A stretch of 64,000 bases of DNA from Bifidobacterium catenulatum PV20-2 (GTDB lineage: Bacteria; Actinomycetota; Actinomycetes; Actinomycetales; Bifidobacteriaceae): positions 2,046,001-2,110,000 of the forward strand of contig NZ_CP007456.1 of the NCBI RefSeq assembly GCF_000800455.1. Reading direction: 5' to 3'. The notes beneath the pieces were generated by a model. The model saw nothing but the letters and a program-made list of their open reading frames with translations, had not been told where the DNA came from and did not search any database. The translations under genes were made by a program, and so were the position numbers. Below, piece after piece: positions 26,835-34,943 of the stretch; the first letter of the stretch is position 1, and every line of letters begins with the position of its first letter.

Positions 26835-27940
26835 AACCGACCGCCATCCTGTCCGAAGCATGGCGCAACATCGCCACCGGCACCACCCGCGCCCTCACCT
26901 GCGCCACCATACTCACCCTCATCGCCGCCGGCACCGCCATATTCGACCTGACCGGTATCCTCGCCCTGCAACACGAATCACGCCAATGGGCCACCAGCGC
27001 CGCCGCCATCCACATCATCTCCGGCAACAAACAGATCGACCCCATCACCTGCGCCGACCTCACCCAAGCCACTGGTACCACCCGCGATCACACCCGCACA
27101 ACCCCCATCCAAGCGGCAGGCGCACTCAAAAGCAGCGGGGAAATCACCCTGACCGCCATGCCATCCGCGCCCTTGGACGCATGGCAGGCCACACCGGGAC
27201 TCGCGAACGTGCTCGGCATCGGCGCGACACAGCAGACCCGACCCGGCGTATGGATCTCCAGTCAACTCGCCGCCACCCTCCACGCGCGCGAGGGAGACGA
27301 CCTGCCCACCACCCAAGGCATCATGCACATCAGCGCGGTCTTCCCCTGGGCCGACGACAGCCGCGACCAACGACCCTCCTACGCGATCATCACCCCCACC
27401 CCCATCGACACAGGCCAGCAATGGGACGAATGCTGGGCCACCATCGACCCCGCCAACCCTGACGCCGAGGACCTGCTCAACACCGCCGCCATACCCGGAA
27501 CCGCGCCCGCCACCCAGACCAAACAAGCCAACACCTTGCTCGGTACCAACCCCGACCTCGACAACCGCTACCGGCAGCGAACCACCCGCATCATGCTCGC
27601 CATCACCCCCATCGCCGCGTTCGTCATCGCCTTGACGGCCACACGCGCACGACGCATCGAAATAGCCGACAGCCTGCACATGGGACTGCCACGCCAAGGC
27701 ATCCTCGCTACCGGCATACTCGAAACACTCGCATGGACCCTGCCCGCCATCCTCGCCGCCACCGCCACCGTCTACACCACGGCTCGATGGACAAGCGGGC
27801 ACGCCAACGCCCTGACCCTGACCGCCATACAACTACCCGCACTCACCGCAGCCCTCATCACCGCCCAGATCGGCACCATCACCGCCATCACTGTCATACA
27901 CGACAACCAGCTCTTCGCCTTCTTCAAAAACAGGCAATGA
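26831..27940 (+). CDS. ABC transporter permease (FtsX/MacB-like)
   Basis: 369 residues in the MacB topology: one N-terminal helix (ALTCATILTLIAAGTAIFDLTGIL), a large external domain of about 220 residues, and three C-terminal helices (IMLAITPIAAFVIALTATRA, GILETLAWTLPAILAATATVYT, LPALTAALITAQIGTITAITVI). The cytosolic link IEIADSLHMGLPRQGIL is the usual FtsX-type coupling loop. Such transporters do not pump through a channel but drive exported adaptors, here the peptidoglycan-binding partner. Last gene of the cargo operon. Confidence 0.88.
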   Translation: MKPTAILSEAWRNIATGTTRALTCATILTLIAAGTAIFDLTGILALQHESRQWATSAAAIHIISGNKQIDPITCADLTQATGTTRDHTRTTPIQAAGALKSSGEITLTAMPSAPLDAWQATPGLANVLGIGATQQTRPGVWISSQLAATLHAREGDDLPTTQGIMHISAVFPWADDSRDQRPSYAIITPTPIDTGQQWDECWATIDPANPDAEDLLNTAAIPGTAPATQTKQANTLLGTNPDLDNRYRQRTTRIMLAITPIAAFVIALTATRARRIEIADSLHMGLPRQGILATGILETLAWTLPAILAATATVYTTARWTSGHANALTLTAIQLPALTAALITAQIGTITAITVIHDNQLFAFFKNRQ

Positions 27941-28072
27941 GCCCTGAAGGAACACCGGGTTCCCATGCAACTCCCAGCCAACACCCACATCATGCCGAGA
28001 CTCGCGTTGTTCTATGGAACCACGGCCGCAGGGCCGGATAACTGAACCCTTCTTCTCTCTTCTCTCTTAAGA

Positions 28073-28094
28073 CCGGCCGCACAGCCGGGCTTTT
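28073..28094 (+). terminator. Possible terminator of the cargo operon
   Basis: Short stem CCGGC / GCCGG with a six-base loop followed by GCTTTT, 133 bases past the permease stop. The stem is short, so confidence is limited. Confidence 0.4.
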
Positions 28095-28117
28095 CCTCTG
28101 CCCGCCCGGGCCGCGGC

Positions 28118-28384
28118 GATGACGGCATCCACCTGCACCGCGACGCAGTCATGCTCATCGCAGTCTCCGGCGGCCACGTGGTCGGATGGCACGTGGCGAG
28201 GAGCGAGACAGGCACGGCCTGGTCGTCGCTGTTGTCCAGGATCGCGCCGCCGCTGGCGGCGGTGTGCGACGGCGGGGACGGCGGGGACGGCGCACTCAAG
28301 GCGCTGCGCGAGATCTGGCCGTCCACCCGGGTGCAGCACTGCCTGCTCCACCGTCCCTCCGAATACCACGGCATCCCCGACTAA
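28118..28384 (+). pseudogene. Fragment of an IS1249-like (mutator type) transposase
   Basis: The frame DDGIHLHRDAVMLIAVS, then GGHVVGWHVARSETGTAWSSLL, IAPPLAAVCDGG, ALKALREIWPSTRVQHCLLH matches the catalytic start of IS1249/IS256-type transposases (VDGxxL...A.SxxHVxxWxLARSE...WPxTRVQRCLFH). Only about 88 codons remain; the N-terminus and everything after the CLLH helix are missing. It lies inside the right edge of the island. Confidence 0.6.
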
Positions 28385-28451
28385 GCCACGGACAGACACA
28401 CATTTTGGCCTATAACCCGCCGGACGGCCATGCAGAAATCGAAAAAACAAA

Positions 28452-28503
28452 AAACCTTGGAACCGGAGTTCCAAGGTTTCATCTGTGCCCCCTCAGGGAT
28501 TCG
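28452..28503. repeat. Right attachment-site repeat (terminator and tRNA 3' end)
   Basis: Hairpin arms at 28452-28463 and 28468-28479 around CGGA are the natural terminator of the tRNA-Lys gene; together with 28486-28503 (tRNA 3' end) they repeat the left site at 19363-19414. The two copies differ at a few bases, so the insertion is not recent. Confidence 0.85.
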
Positions 28504-28559
28504 AACCCTGGACACGCTGATTAAGAGTCAGCTGCTCTAACCAACTGAGCTAAAGGGGC
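28486..28559 (-). tRNA. tRNA-Lys (anticodon CUU)
   Basis: 74 bases on the minus strand. Acceptor stem GCCCCTT with AGGGGGC, D-arm GCTC...GAGC, anticodon stem GCTGA/TCAGC with loop CTCTTAA (anticodon CTT, reads AAG), and T-arm CAGGG-TTCGAAT-CCCTG. CCA is not encoded. It remains intact because the island copy regenerated its 3' end. Confidence 0.95.
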
Positions 28560-28800
28560 GTTGGTCTTGCGAGGTTTTGTTCTCGCTGAGCACGAGAAGT
28601 AAATATACTCAGAATCGAGAAGAATGCAACTCTCGGCGTGTCGCGATTATAAAACCGCTATTTTCCAACGATTTCAGCATATTACGGAAGTCACAGAAAA
28701 ACGTGATCCAACCATCGTATTTCCCACTCGACCATCGCGGGCAAGGCTGGAAATTACAATTTCTTCACAATTTTCCTAAGCCCGGCAGCATTGCCGATCC
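28560..28800. other. Upstream region of tRNA-Lys, no gene recognised
   Basis: AT-rich stretch to the right of the tRNA. It should hold the tRNA promoter on the minus strand. I see no conserved protein in it. Confidence 0.4.
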
Positions 28801-28960
28801 TCAAGTGAACAAAAATCAGCGCAAACTGCTTTCCAACAGCGTCGTCAAACCCGATAAAGCGATCATTGCGAACGCGCATGTCAATGGTGTGAAGTCGTTG
28901 ACGACCAGCAAGGATGGCAAGGTCGCAGTCACGCTTGATGACAATGGCTATCAAATATGA
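28801..28960 (+). pseudogene. 3' remnant of an unidentified gene
   Basis: The frame ends with KAIIANAHVNGVKSLTTSKDGKVAVTLDDNGYQI directly before a strong hairpin at 28961. The tail looks like a real, soluble protein end with normal codon use, but no start or ribosome-binding site supports it upstream. I read it as the surviving 3' end of a deleted gene; the family is not recognised. Confidence 0.3.
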
Positions 28961-29004
28961 AAATCCCCCTGCACAACTGTTTTCAGCTGGTGCAGAGGGA
29001 TTTT
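28961..29004. terminator. Terminator downstream of rplI
   Basis: Stem AAATCCCCCTGCAC (28961-28974) with GTGCAGAGGGATTTT (28990-29004); T-run on both strands. It ends the rpsF-ssb-rpsR-rplI transcript and could also serve the remnant to its left. Confidence 0.75.
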
Positions 29005-29087
29005 CCATGCTTAAGCTCAGACGTATCTCAGTCTGAAGTCATTCATCATGGCTGCAACGAATGCAGTCTCGATGAATGGGGCCGAAA

Positions 29088-29534
29088 TCACTCAGCGACA
29101 ACCTTCACGGTGAAGGAAGCGGTGATTTCCGGGTGCAGAGCGACGGTCGCAGCGAACTCGCCGGTGGTCTTGATCGGATCCACGGTGATGTTCTTCGGGT
29201 TGACGGCAGCCTTGGAAGACAGAGCGATGGCGATCTTGTCGGCGGAAATGCCACCGAACAGCTTGCCGGACTCGGAGACCTTGGCAGCGATTTCAACGAC
29301 GGAGCCCTCGATCAGACCCTTGGCGGCAACAGCCTCTTCGCGGGTGGCGACGGCCTTGGCCAGACGAGCGCGCTTCATGGACTCAATCTGAGCAGCAGCG
29401 TTCTTGGACCAAGCAAAGGCGAGGCCTTGCGGAATCAGGTAGTTACGAGCGTAACCGGCCTTGACGGTCACGACGTCGCCCGGGTGACCCAGATGATTGA
29501 CGGACTTGGTAAGAATAACCTTAGCTTCAGCCAT
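29088..29534 (-). CDS. rplI: 50S ribosomal protein L9
   Basis: 148 residues. [42 protein letters not shown] is the L9 N-terminal domain; a long helix links to the C-terminal domain [14 protein letters not shown]. Binds 23S rRNA domain V. ATG at 29534 behind AGAGAGG. Last gene of the cluster; 19 bases after rpsR. Confidence 0.97.
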   Translation of the reverse strand: MAEAKVILTKSVNHLGHPGDVVTVKAGYARNYLIPQGLAFAWSKNAAAQIESMKRARLAKAVATREEAVAAKGLIEGSVVEIAAKVSESGKLFGGISADKIAIALSSKAAVNPKNITVDPIKTTGEFAATVALHPEITASFTVKVVAE

Positions 29535-29553
29535 TGTTCAAACCTCTCTCAGA

Positions 29554-29802
29554 TCAGCGACCGGAAGTGGCGTACGGCAGCAGAGCCATCTCGCGGGCGT
29601 TCTTGATAGCCTTGGCGAGCTCGCGCTGTTCCTGCACGGAAACACCGGTGATACGACGGGAACGAATCTTGCCGCGATCGGAGATGAACTTGCGCAGCAG
29701 GGCAACGTCCTTGTAATCGATCTCGGTGACCTTAGCGGCCTTCAGTGGATTCGGCTTCTTCTTAAACGGCTTGACCGGCGGCTGCGGCCTCTTGCGTGAC
29801 AT
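29554..29802 (-). CDS. rpsR: 30S ribosomal protein S18
   Basis: 82 residues. [50 protein letters not shown] is diagnostic for S18, which pairs with S6 on the 30S platform. ATG at 29802 after TTAAGGAGAACATCAAG. No CXXC zinc pair, i.e. the zinc-independent form. Confidence 0.97.
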   Translation of the reverse strand: MSRKRPQPPVKPFKKKPNPLKAAKVTEIDYKDVALLRKFISDRGKIRSRRITGVSVQEQRELAKAIKNAREMALLPYATSGR

Positions 29803-29862
29803 CTTGATGTTCTCCTTAAAATCTGGAAATTGCTTTTCTTTTAAGCTGCGATCCGGGTCGGA

Positions 29863-30522
29863 TCAGAATTCCGGTTCGTCGCTGCTTCCACCAAATTCGG
29901 AGGAGCCAAAGGAACCGAACGATGAGGAACCGGAATTATCCGAATTGCCCCACGGATCCGATGCCGGAGCAGGCTGCACGGCGGGCGCGGCATTGGCTGG
30001 AGCGGCAGCCCCACCCTGATAGCCAGCGCCACCGGAATACCCGGCACCGCCCTGATATCCACCGGCATTGCCGGCGAAGCCACCGTTGTTGAACCCGCCG
30101 TTGCCACCAGCGAAAGCATTGCCGCCACGATTGCCGGCAAAATTACCACCGTTGGCACTGGAGGTTCGTGTGACCTGGGCGGTCGCATAGCGCAGGGACG
30201 GGCCAATCTCATCGACCTGAAGCTCGACAACCGTGCGCTGGGAACCATCGTTCGCCTGATAGGAACGCTGCTGCAAACGACCCTGCGCGATCACACGCAT
30301 GCCCTTGCTCAGGCTCTGCGCGCAATGTTCGGCCATGTCGCGCCACGCGGAGCAGCGCATGAACAAAGCCTGACCATCTTCAAACTGGCCCGTATTACGG
30401 TTCCAGGTGCGCGGAGTGGAGGCAATCGTGAAGCTGGCCACGGACGAGCCGTTGCCAACCGTACGGATTTCGGGATCAGCCGTGAGGTTACCCACCACAG
30501 TGATAATCGTTTCGCCTGCCAT
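29863..30522 (-). CDS. ssb: Single-stranded DNA-binding protein
   Basis: 219 residues. The OB-fold occupies the first about 110 (TIITVVGNLTADPEIRTVGNGSSVASFTIASTPR, then MRCSAWRDMAEHCAQSLSKGMRVIAQGRLQQRSYQ). A long Gly/Asn/Ala-rich linker (GGNFAGNRGGNAFAGG and similar repeats) follows, and the acidic tip GGSSDEPEF recruits partner proteins, although it ends in EF rather than the usual DIPF. It sits between the two ribosomal-protein genes as usual. ATG at 30522 with AGGTAACG. Confidence 0.95.
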   Translation of the reverse strand: MAGETIITVVGNLTADPEIRTVGNGSSVASFTIASTPRTWNRNTGQFEDGQALFMRCSAWRDMAEHCAQSLSKGMRVIAQGRLQQRSYQANDGSQRTVVELQVDEIGPSLRYATAQVTRTSSANGGNFAGNRGGNAFAGGNGGFNNGGFAGNAGGYQGGAGYSGGAGYQGGAAAPANAAPAVQPAPASDPWGNSDNSGSSSFGSFGSSEFGGSSDEPEF

Positions 30523-30578
30523 CGTTACCTACTTACTTTGCAGCTTATTGTTTTGCAGCTTGAAAAGCTTAGAATTAC

Positions 30579-30866
30579 TTACTTGCGAAGAATCTTCGTG
30601 CGGATGACGGATTCGTTCAGGTTCAGCAGACGATCGAGTTCGTCGCTGGTGGCCGGCTCAGCGGAGTAGTTGACCACAACGTAGTTACCTTCGGTCTTGC
30701 CAGCGATCTCGTAGGCAAGCTTGCGACGGCCCCAGATGTCGATGTTCTCGACAGCACCGCCTTCCTTGGTGACAGTTTCCAGATACTGCTCGGTCAGCTT
30801 CTTCAGACCGCGCTCATCCAGCTCAGGATCGGCAATGAACATCAGTTCGTACTTATGCGCAGACAT
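30579..30866 (-). CDS. rpsF: 30S ribosomal protein S6
   Basis: 95 residues: KYELMFIADPELDERGLKKL, DIWGRRKLAYEIAGKTEGNYVVVNYSAEP and LLNLNESVIRTKILRK are standard S6 blocks. Start at 30866 (MSAHKYELMF) with a perfect AAGGAGGTG; the longer open frame upstream runs through the promoter. First gene of rpsF-ssb-rpsR-rplI. Confidence 0.97.
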   Translation of the reverse strand: MSAHKYELMFIADPELDERGLKKLTEQYLETVTKEGGAVENIDIWGRRKLAYEIAGKTEGNYVVVNYSAEPATSDELDRLLNLNESVIRTKILRK

Positions 30867-30944
30867 CACCCACCTCCTTCGGACTATCGGCCATGGACCT
30901 TCCATGGCAGGAGTGTGTATGCGTACTGCCTTCGCGCATCCATA

Positions 30945-30974
30945 TATAAAGGTATAAAGATACGGTTCAGACAA
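30945..30974 (-). promoter_or_regulatory. Putative promoter of the rpsF operon
   Basis: On the minus strand TTGTCT (30969-30974) and TTTATA (30945-30950) are 18 bases apart, about 80 bases upstream of the rpsF start. Other AT-rich hexamers overlap, so the exact -10 is uncertain. Confidence 0.4.
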
Positions 30975-31080
30975 CCCGCTCAGCATAGCCCTTCTGCTGG
31001 ACGAGCGGCAATTGCGCACGTTCCGCAAAACAGGCGCGTCATGGGCACCCGCATTGTTATATTGAATACGGCTATTTTTG

Positions 31081-31096
31081 TACGGTTGGTACCGTA
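31081..31096. promoter_or_regulatory. Inverted repeat before prs
   Basis: TACGGT and ACCGTA flank TGGT, 34 bases upstream of the prs ATG, in the gap between the divergent rpsF and prs genes. It may be an operator or a 5'-UTR hairpin; nothing else supports either reading. Confidence 0.35.
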
Positions 31097-31129
31097 TTTA
31101 CGCGACTCTAGATTTGTGGAAGGCGAAGC

Positions 31130-32143
31130 ATGTCGGCGATTCTCGAAGGCACTCCGGATAAGAAATTGGCTTTGGTGACGGGTCGTGCATACCCTGAGCA
31201 GGCCCATGAAACCGCGAAATACCTGGGAATCGACGTGCTTGAGACCACGGCTTACGATTTCGCCAACGGCGAGATGTATGTGCGTTACACCGAGCCGGTG
31301 CGTGGTGCCGACGCATTCGTGATGCAGGCGCATACCGAGCCGATCAACAAGTGGATCATGGAGCAGCTCATCATGGTTGACGCCATGAAGCGCGCTTCCG
31401 CCCGTTCCATCACCGTGGTCGCGCCATTCCTCGGCTATTCCCGTCAGGATAAGAAGCATCAGGGCCGCGAGCCCATCACCGCCCGCCTGATTTTCGACCT
31501 GTTCCGCGCAGCCGGTGCCGACCGTATTATGACGGTTGACCTGCATGCCGCTCAGGAGCAGGGCTTCTTCGATGGTCCAGTCGATCATCTCACCGCTACT
31601 CCGGTGCTGCTTGACTATGTGCGCAACAACATGCCGCTTGAGAACACCACCATCGTGTCTCCGGATGCCGGCCGTATCAAGGTTTCCGAGCAGTGGGCCG
31701 CGAAGCTGGGCAATCTGCCGCTCGCCTTCATTCACAAGACTCGTGACACCACTCGCCCGAACCATGCCGAGGCACATGGCATTATCGGCGAGGTCGAAGG
31801 CCGCGACTGCGTGGTGGTTGACGACATGATCGACACCGCAGGCACCATCTGCGAGGCTGTGCGCACACTGAACAACTCCGGCGCGAAGTCCGTGACGCTG
31901 GTTGCCACGCATGGTCTGCTGTCCGGCCCCGCCGTGGAACGCCTGAGGAATTGCGGTGCCAAAGAAATCGTACTTACCGACACCGTGCCGGTTCCGGAAG
32001 AGAAGCGCCTTCCGAATATGACCGTGCTGTCTGTGGCCCCATTGCTGGCCGCCGGCATTCGCTCCGTGTTCGAATCCGGTTCCGTTTCCACGCTGCTCAA
32101 CGGCTTGCCCGAAGACATGCGTCCGCGCAACATCTACGCCTGA
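31130..32143 (+). CDS. prs: Ribose-phosphate pyrophosphokinase
   Basis: 337 residues. Makes PRPP from ribose-5-phosphate and ATP for nucleotide, His and Trp synthesis. KLALVTGRAYPEQAHETAKYLGIDV, DAFVMQAHTEPINKWIMEQLIMVDAMKRASARSITVVAPFLGYSRQDKKHQGREPITARLIFDLF, and the PRPP loop DCVVVDDMIDTAGTICEA are all present. ATG at 31130 after GGAAGGCGAAGC. Confidence 0.97.
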   Translation: MSAILEGTPDKKLALVTGRAYPEQAHETAKYLGIDVLETTAYDFANGEMYVRYTEPVRGADAFVMQAHTEPINKWIMEQLIMVDAMKRASARSITVVAPFLGYSRQDKKHQGREPITARLIFDLFRAAGADRIMTVDLHAAQEQGFFDGPVDHLTATPVLLDYVRNNMPLENTTIVSPDAGRIKVSEQWAAKLGNLPLAFIHKTRDTTRPNHAEAHGIIGEVEGRDCVVVDDMIDTAGTICEAVRTLNNSGAKSVTLVATHGLLSGPAVERLRNCGAKEIVLTDTVPVPEEKRLPNMTVLSVAPLLAAGIRSVFESGSVSTLLNGLPEDMRPRNIYA

Positions 32144-32166
32144 TTCGTAATCTTTTCAAAATAAAA

Positions 32167-32196
32167 ACTCGCCACCACTCGGTCGGCGAGTTTTTT
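32167..32196 (+). terminator. Terminator of prs
   Basis: ACTCGCC (32167-32173) pairs with GGCGAGT (32185-32191), followed by six T residues. Classical rho-independent terminator 24 bases past the prs stop. Confidence 0.9.
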
Positions 32197-32260
32197 GTAC
32201 ATGCTTTACTCATTATTTGACGGCAAATATCATCTAAGTTTTATCTACCGCAACTACCGT

Positions 32261-33607
32261 TCAATGTGTCTCCTCTTTAGCCCAAGAATCATCAAACATT
32301 AATTGAGAAACCATGTATATAGGAAGATAATCAATGTTTTCCATGCATTCAACATTGGACTCCGCAAAAACAATTCCTCGTTCCATACCATAATTAGGTG
32401 TGGCAAGTGCCTTGTCGATGGCACGATGGCGTCTATAGCCCTTACCAGATTTTACTTCGACAGGAACCACCCTGCCGGCTGCACTTTCAACAACGAAATC
32501 AAGCTCACCAATCGTATTATTTTTGAAATAGTACAGCGGGAATCCATGAGCACGAAGTTCCTGAGCCACCACATTTTCGTACAATGCACCGAAATTAATG
32601 TCAGTACGATCGTTCAATAAATCGCGCACAACGTTCATGCCACACATGCACGTCAATAGTCCAACATCATTCATGAACAGCTTGAACAATCTAGATTGCA
32701 TCGACAACATCAACGGATACCGCGGCTCCTCAACGTTGTATGAGGGCAATGCGACGCCCGCATCAGCCAGCCATAGGAAGTTGTTTTCATTACGTTCCAT
32801 TCTGGCATGCTTATCAAGGCTGGTCACACGGAATCGTTTGTTCTGCTGATTTAATTCGCTGGGAATCAAATCGAAAATACGGCGGATATTCCGCGCTTGC
32901 GTGAGACTCTCTGCATACTGCGAAATATCCTCACGATACCGATTGACGATTGCCTGCTGACGCGCACGCAATGATTGAATATTGTGCTGCTCCAAAAAAA
33001 CGGAAACCGCATCCGGCATACCTCCCACCAAAAGATAGTCGTGGAAAAGATCCGTCATTCTTCGATGGACCGCCTCATTGACAGACCTTTTCTCCTTGTG
33101 GGCCAGACGAACTTCATTCCACACATTTCCCGGAACTTTATTCGCCCAACAATATTCCTCGAAATCCATGGGATACATGGTGATCGAATCCAAAAATCCC
33201 ACCGGAACTGATTCCACAGATTTTGCTTCAACGCCAAGCAGCGAGCCTGATAGCACAAAATCGTAATCGCCATACCGGGAAACAAGAAATTTAATCATGG
33301 TGACCACGTCACGGCATGTCTGAATTTCATCTAAAAAAATAAGGGTTTTCCCGGGAATTATTTCATCTTGCGCATATGCGGAAATGGCAAGAAACAGATC
33401 GTCTGCGTTCTGTGCATTGTCCGCCGCTCTCCTCGCATCAGGCATGTCGATGAAGTTGATTTCCACCATATGCTCGTAGTTGGTTCTACCAAATTCTTCA
33501 ACAAGACTGGTCTTTCCCACTTGGCGAGCACCATCGACCAACATGGCCTGCTTGTTTTTATGTTCCTTCCAAAACACCAGTTTTTCCATGGCTTTTCGCT
33601 TGAACAC
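32261..33607 (-). CDS. AAA family ATPase with C-terminal DUF4143
   Basis: 448 residues. Walker A is MLVDGARQVGKTSLVEEF (about 20-37) and Walker B TLIFLDEIQTC. The sensor region DYDFVLSGSLLGV and the YPMDFEEYCWA block follow. The C-terminal DUF4143 part has a nuclease-like fold core: NVVAQELRAHGFPLYYFKNNTIGELDFVVESAAGRVVPVEVKSGKGYR (the E...D...EVKxG pattern). Its biological role is not established. I start it at the GTG at 33607 because AAGGAGGTTTT is directly upstream. A 33-bp periodic repeat covers its 5' region. AT-rich relative to neighbours; probably acquired. Confidence 0.88.
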   Translation of the reverse strand: MFKRKAMEKLVFWKEHKNKQAMLVDGARQVGKTSLVEEFGRTNYEHMVEINFIDMPDARRAADNAQNADDLFLAISAYAQDEIIPGKTLIFLDEIQTCRDVVTMIKFLVSRYGDYDFVLSGSLLGVEAKSVESVPVGFLDSITMYPMDFEEYCWANKVPGNVWNEVRLAHKEKRSVNEAVHRRMTDLFHDYLLVGGMPDAVSVFLEQHNIQSLRARQQAIVNRYREDISQYAESLTQARNIRRIFDLIPSELNQQNKRFRVTSLDKHARMERNENNFLWLADAGVALPSYNVEEPRYPLMLSMQSRLFKLFMNDVGLLTCMCGMNVVRDLLNDRTDINFGALYENVVAQELRAHGFPLYYFKNNTIGELDFVVESAAGRVVPVEVKSGKGYRRHRAIDKALATPNYGMERGIVFAESNVECMENIDYLPIYMVSQLMFDDSWAKEETH

Positions 33608-33613
33608 AAAACC

Positions 33614-33745
33614 TCCTTGTAACGCAATAAGACGGTTTTTAATCTCGTTTTGTAACATTATAGAACGGTTTTAATGGGTGATCAGTAACGAAATAGAACC
33701 CTCTACAATGATGATCTGTAACGAAATGAGATTTCGGTGGCAATA
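33614..33745. repeat. 33-bp periodic direct repeat at the 5' end of the AAA/DUF4143 gene
   Basis: Four units of exactly 33 bases start at 33614, 33647, 33680 and 33713. Each has GTAAC at its sixth base (33619, 33652, 33685, 33718), then an AT-rich ATAGAA-like block; the first two also share ACGGTTTT. On the coding strand the second unit gives TATAAT, a likely -10. The array starts seven bases upstream of the start codon, so it overlaps the ribosome-binding site and promoter. Likely an operator array. Confidence 0.7.
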
Positions 33746-33773
33746 CGATTATCAAAGGCAATACAAGACAAAA

Positions 33774-33814
33774 ACGGGTGCCGCGTCCTTTGTTTTGTGG
33801 GATGCGGCACCCGT
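33774..33814 (-). terminator. Terminator of ribokinase gene
   Basis: ACGGGTGCCGCGTCC (33774-33788) pairs with GGATGCGGCACCCGT (33800-33814). On the minus strand it is followed by TTTTTGTC, 30 bases past the stop. Confidence 0.9.
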
Positions 33815-33843
33815 GTATCAAGAGAGAAAAGAGAGAAATCTAG

Positions 33844-34824
33844 CTATCGTCCGATATACGCCTCGCGGATTTGCGCGGCATTGCCGTAGGAGGCCTGCGC
33901 ACCGTAACCGGTGGCGGCATATGCGGACACGTACGAGGCGAGTTCGGCAGCTTCGGAAAGTGCCATACCTGAGGCAAGACCGGCAAGCACAGTGCCCATG
34001 AACGAGTCGCCGCAACCGGTGGTATCCACCGCATTGACCCGCACGGGGGCTATCCGCTGAATCGGCGTTGCCGAAGTGGAATCCAATACCACCGAACCAT
34101 CGCCACCGAGCGTCACAATCGCCTGTTCGAAACCGAATCCGCGCATCACTTCCAGCGCATGACCCCAGTCGAAACCGTCCCAATCATCGTTTTCCGGCTC
34201 GTCAATGCCAAGCAACTGCACCATTTCGTGCTCGTTGACCAACAGAACGTCGGATGCTTCAACCAGTTCTGCCGGCAGCGACGGAGTGAACGGCGAATCG
34301 TTGAGTAGCACCTTCACGCCCGCTTCGTGGCACATGCGTGCGGTGGCCGTCACCGTTTCGATCGGGCTTTCCAAGCACAGGCCAAGTACGGAAGACCGCA
34401 CCAGCGCCTCACGCACGGATTCCACATAATCCACGGTGACCTGCGCGTTCGATCCCGGAGAGTAGACGATGGTGTTTTCGCCGGTTGCATCCACGGTGAT
34501 CACGGTTGTGCCGGATGGCCCAAGCACGCGGCGAACATGCGTGGTATTCACACCAGCTTCACCTAGGGCGCCCAGCAGGAAGTCGGCGTTGGAATCGGAG
34601 CCTACCGCGCCGAACATTTGCACGGTTGCGCCGATGCGCGCTGCGGCGGCCGCCTGGTTGCCGGATTTGCCGCCTGGCAGCAGCTGCAGCGGACCGCCGG
34701 TGATGGTCTCCCCCGGCCCTGGCAGACGCTGTGCGGTGACGGTGTAATCCGCATTCATCGAGCCGATTACGGACACCGTGCCGTGGATGCGGTCCAATGC
34801 AGAGAGAACTTCAGTCGCGCTCAT
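33844..34824 (-). CDS. rbsK: Ribokinase-family sugar kinase
   Basis: 326 residues, PfkB fold. VSVIGSMNADYTVTAQRLPGPGETI is the ribokinase N-terminal substrate block, LPGGKSGNQAAAAARIGATV the GGKGxNQA motif, and VNAVDTTGCGDSFMGTVLAGL the catalytic DTxGxGD with the base Asp. It should phosphorylate ribose released by the nucleoside hydrolase encoded 119 bases upstream, feeding prs. A long N-terminal extension of about 16 residues before the fold is slightly unusual. Confidence 0.9.
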   Translation of the reverse strand: MSATEVLSALDRIHGTVSVIGSMNADYTVTAQRLPGPGETITGGPLQLLPGGKSGNQAAAAARIGATVQMFGAVGSDSNADFLLGALGEAGVNTTHVRRVLGPSGTTVITVDATGENTIVYSPGSNAQVTVDYVESVREALVRSSVLGLCLESPIETVTATARMCHEAGVKVLLNDSPFTPSLPAELVEASDVLLVNEHEMVQLLGIDEPENDDWDGFDWGHALEVMRGFGFEQAIVTLGGDGSVVLDSTSATPIQRIAPVRVNAVDTTGCGDSFMGTVLAGLASGMALSEAAELASYVSAYAATGYGAQASYGNAAQIREAYIGR

Positions 34825-34943
34825 CTTTGTCTTCCTTAAATGAAAAGGAGATTTGTGAAATATTGTTTTTCAGTAATCGCAATTTTACGAATCTCCATTG
34901 TTTATATTGAGGATATTATGTGCGATTGTTTGGCCGGTTACGC

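Larger units (their letters stand above)
19397..28503. mobile_element. Genomic island integrated at tRNA-Lys(CUU)
   Basis: About 9.1 kb bounded by direct repeats of the tRNA-Lys 3' end. The intact tRNA is on the right. Cargo: bacteriocin-like peptide, TetR regulator, two-component system, two lipoproteins, peptidoglycan-binding adaptor, ABC ATPase and permease. The 21.7-27.9 kb part is clearly richer in G and C than the flanks. No intact integrase or conjugation gene is visible; transposase relics sit near both ends. The island is therefore probably fixed. Mechanism and boundaries are inferred from the repeats. Confidence 0.75.

Noticed and set aside
24970..27832. Several long minus-strand frames over the adaptor and ABC genes
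   Set aside because: They arise from the very high G+C of the third codon positions; Gly/Val/Ala-rich products without features.
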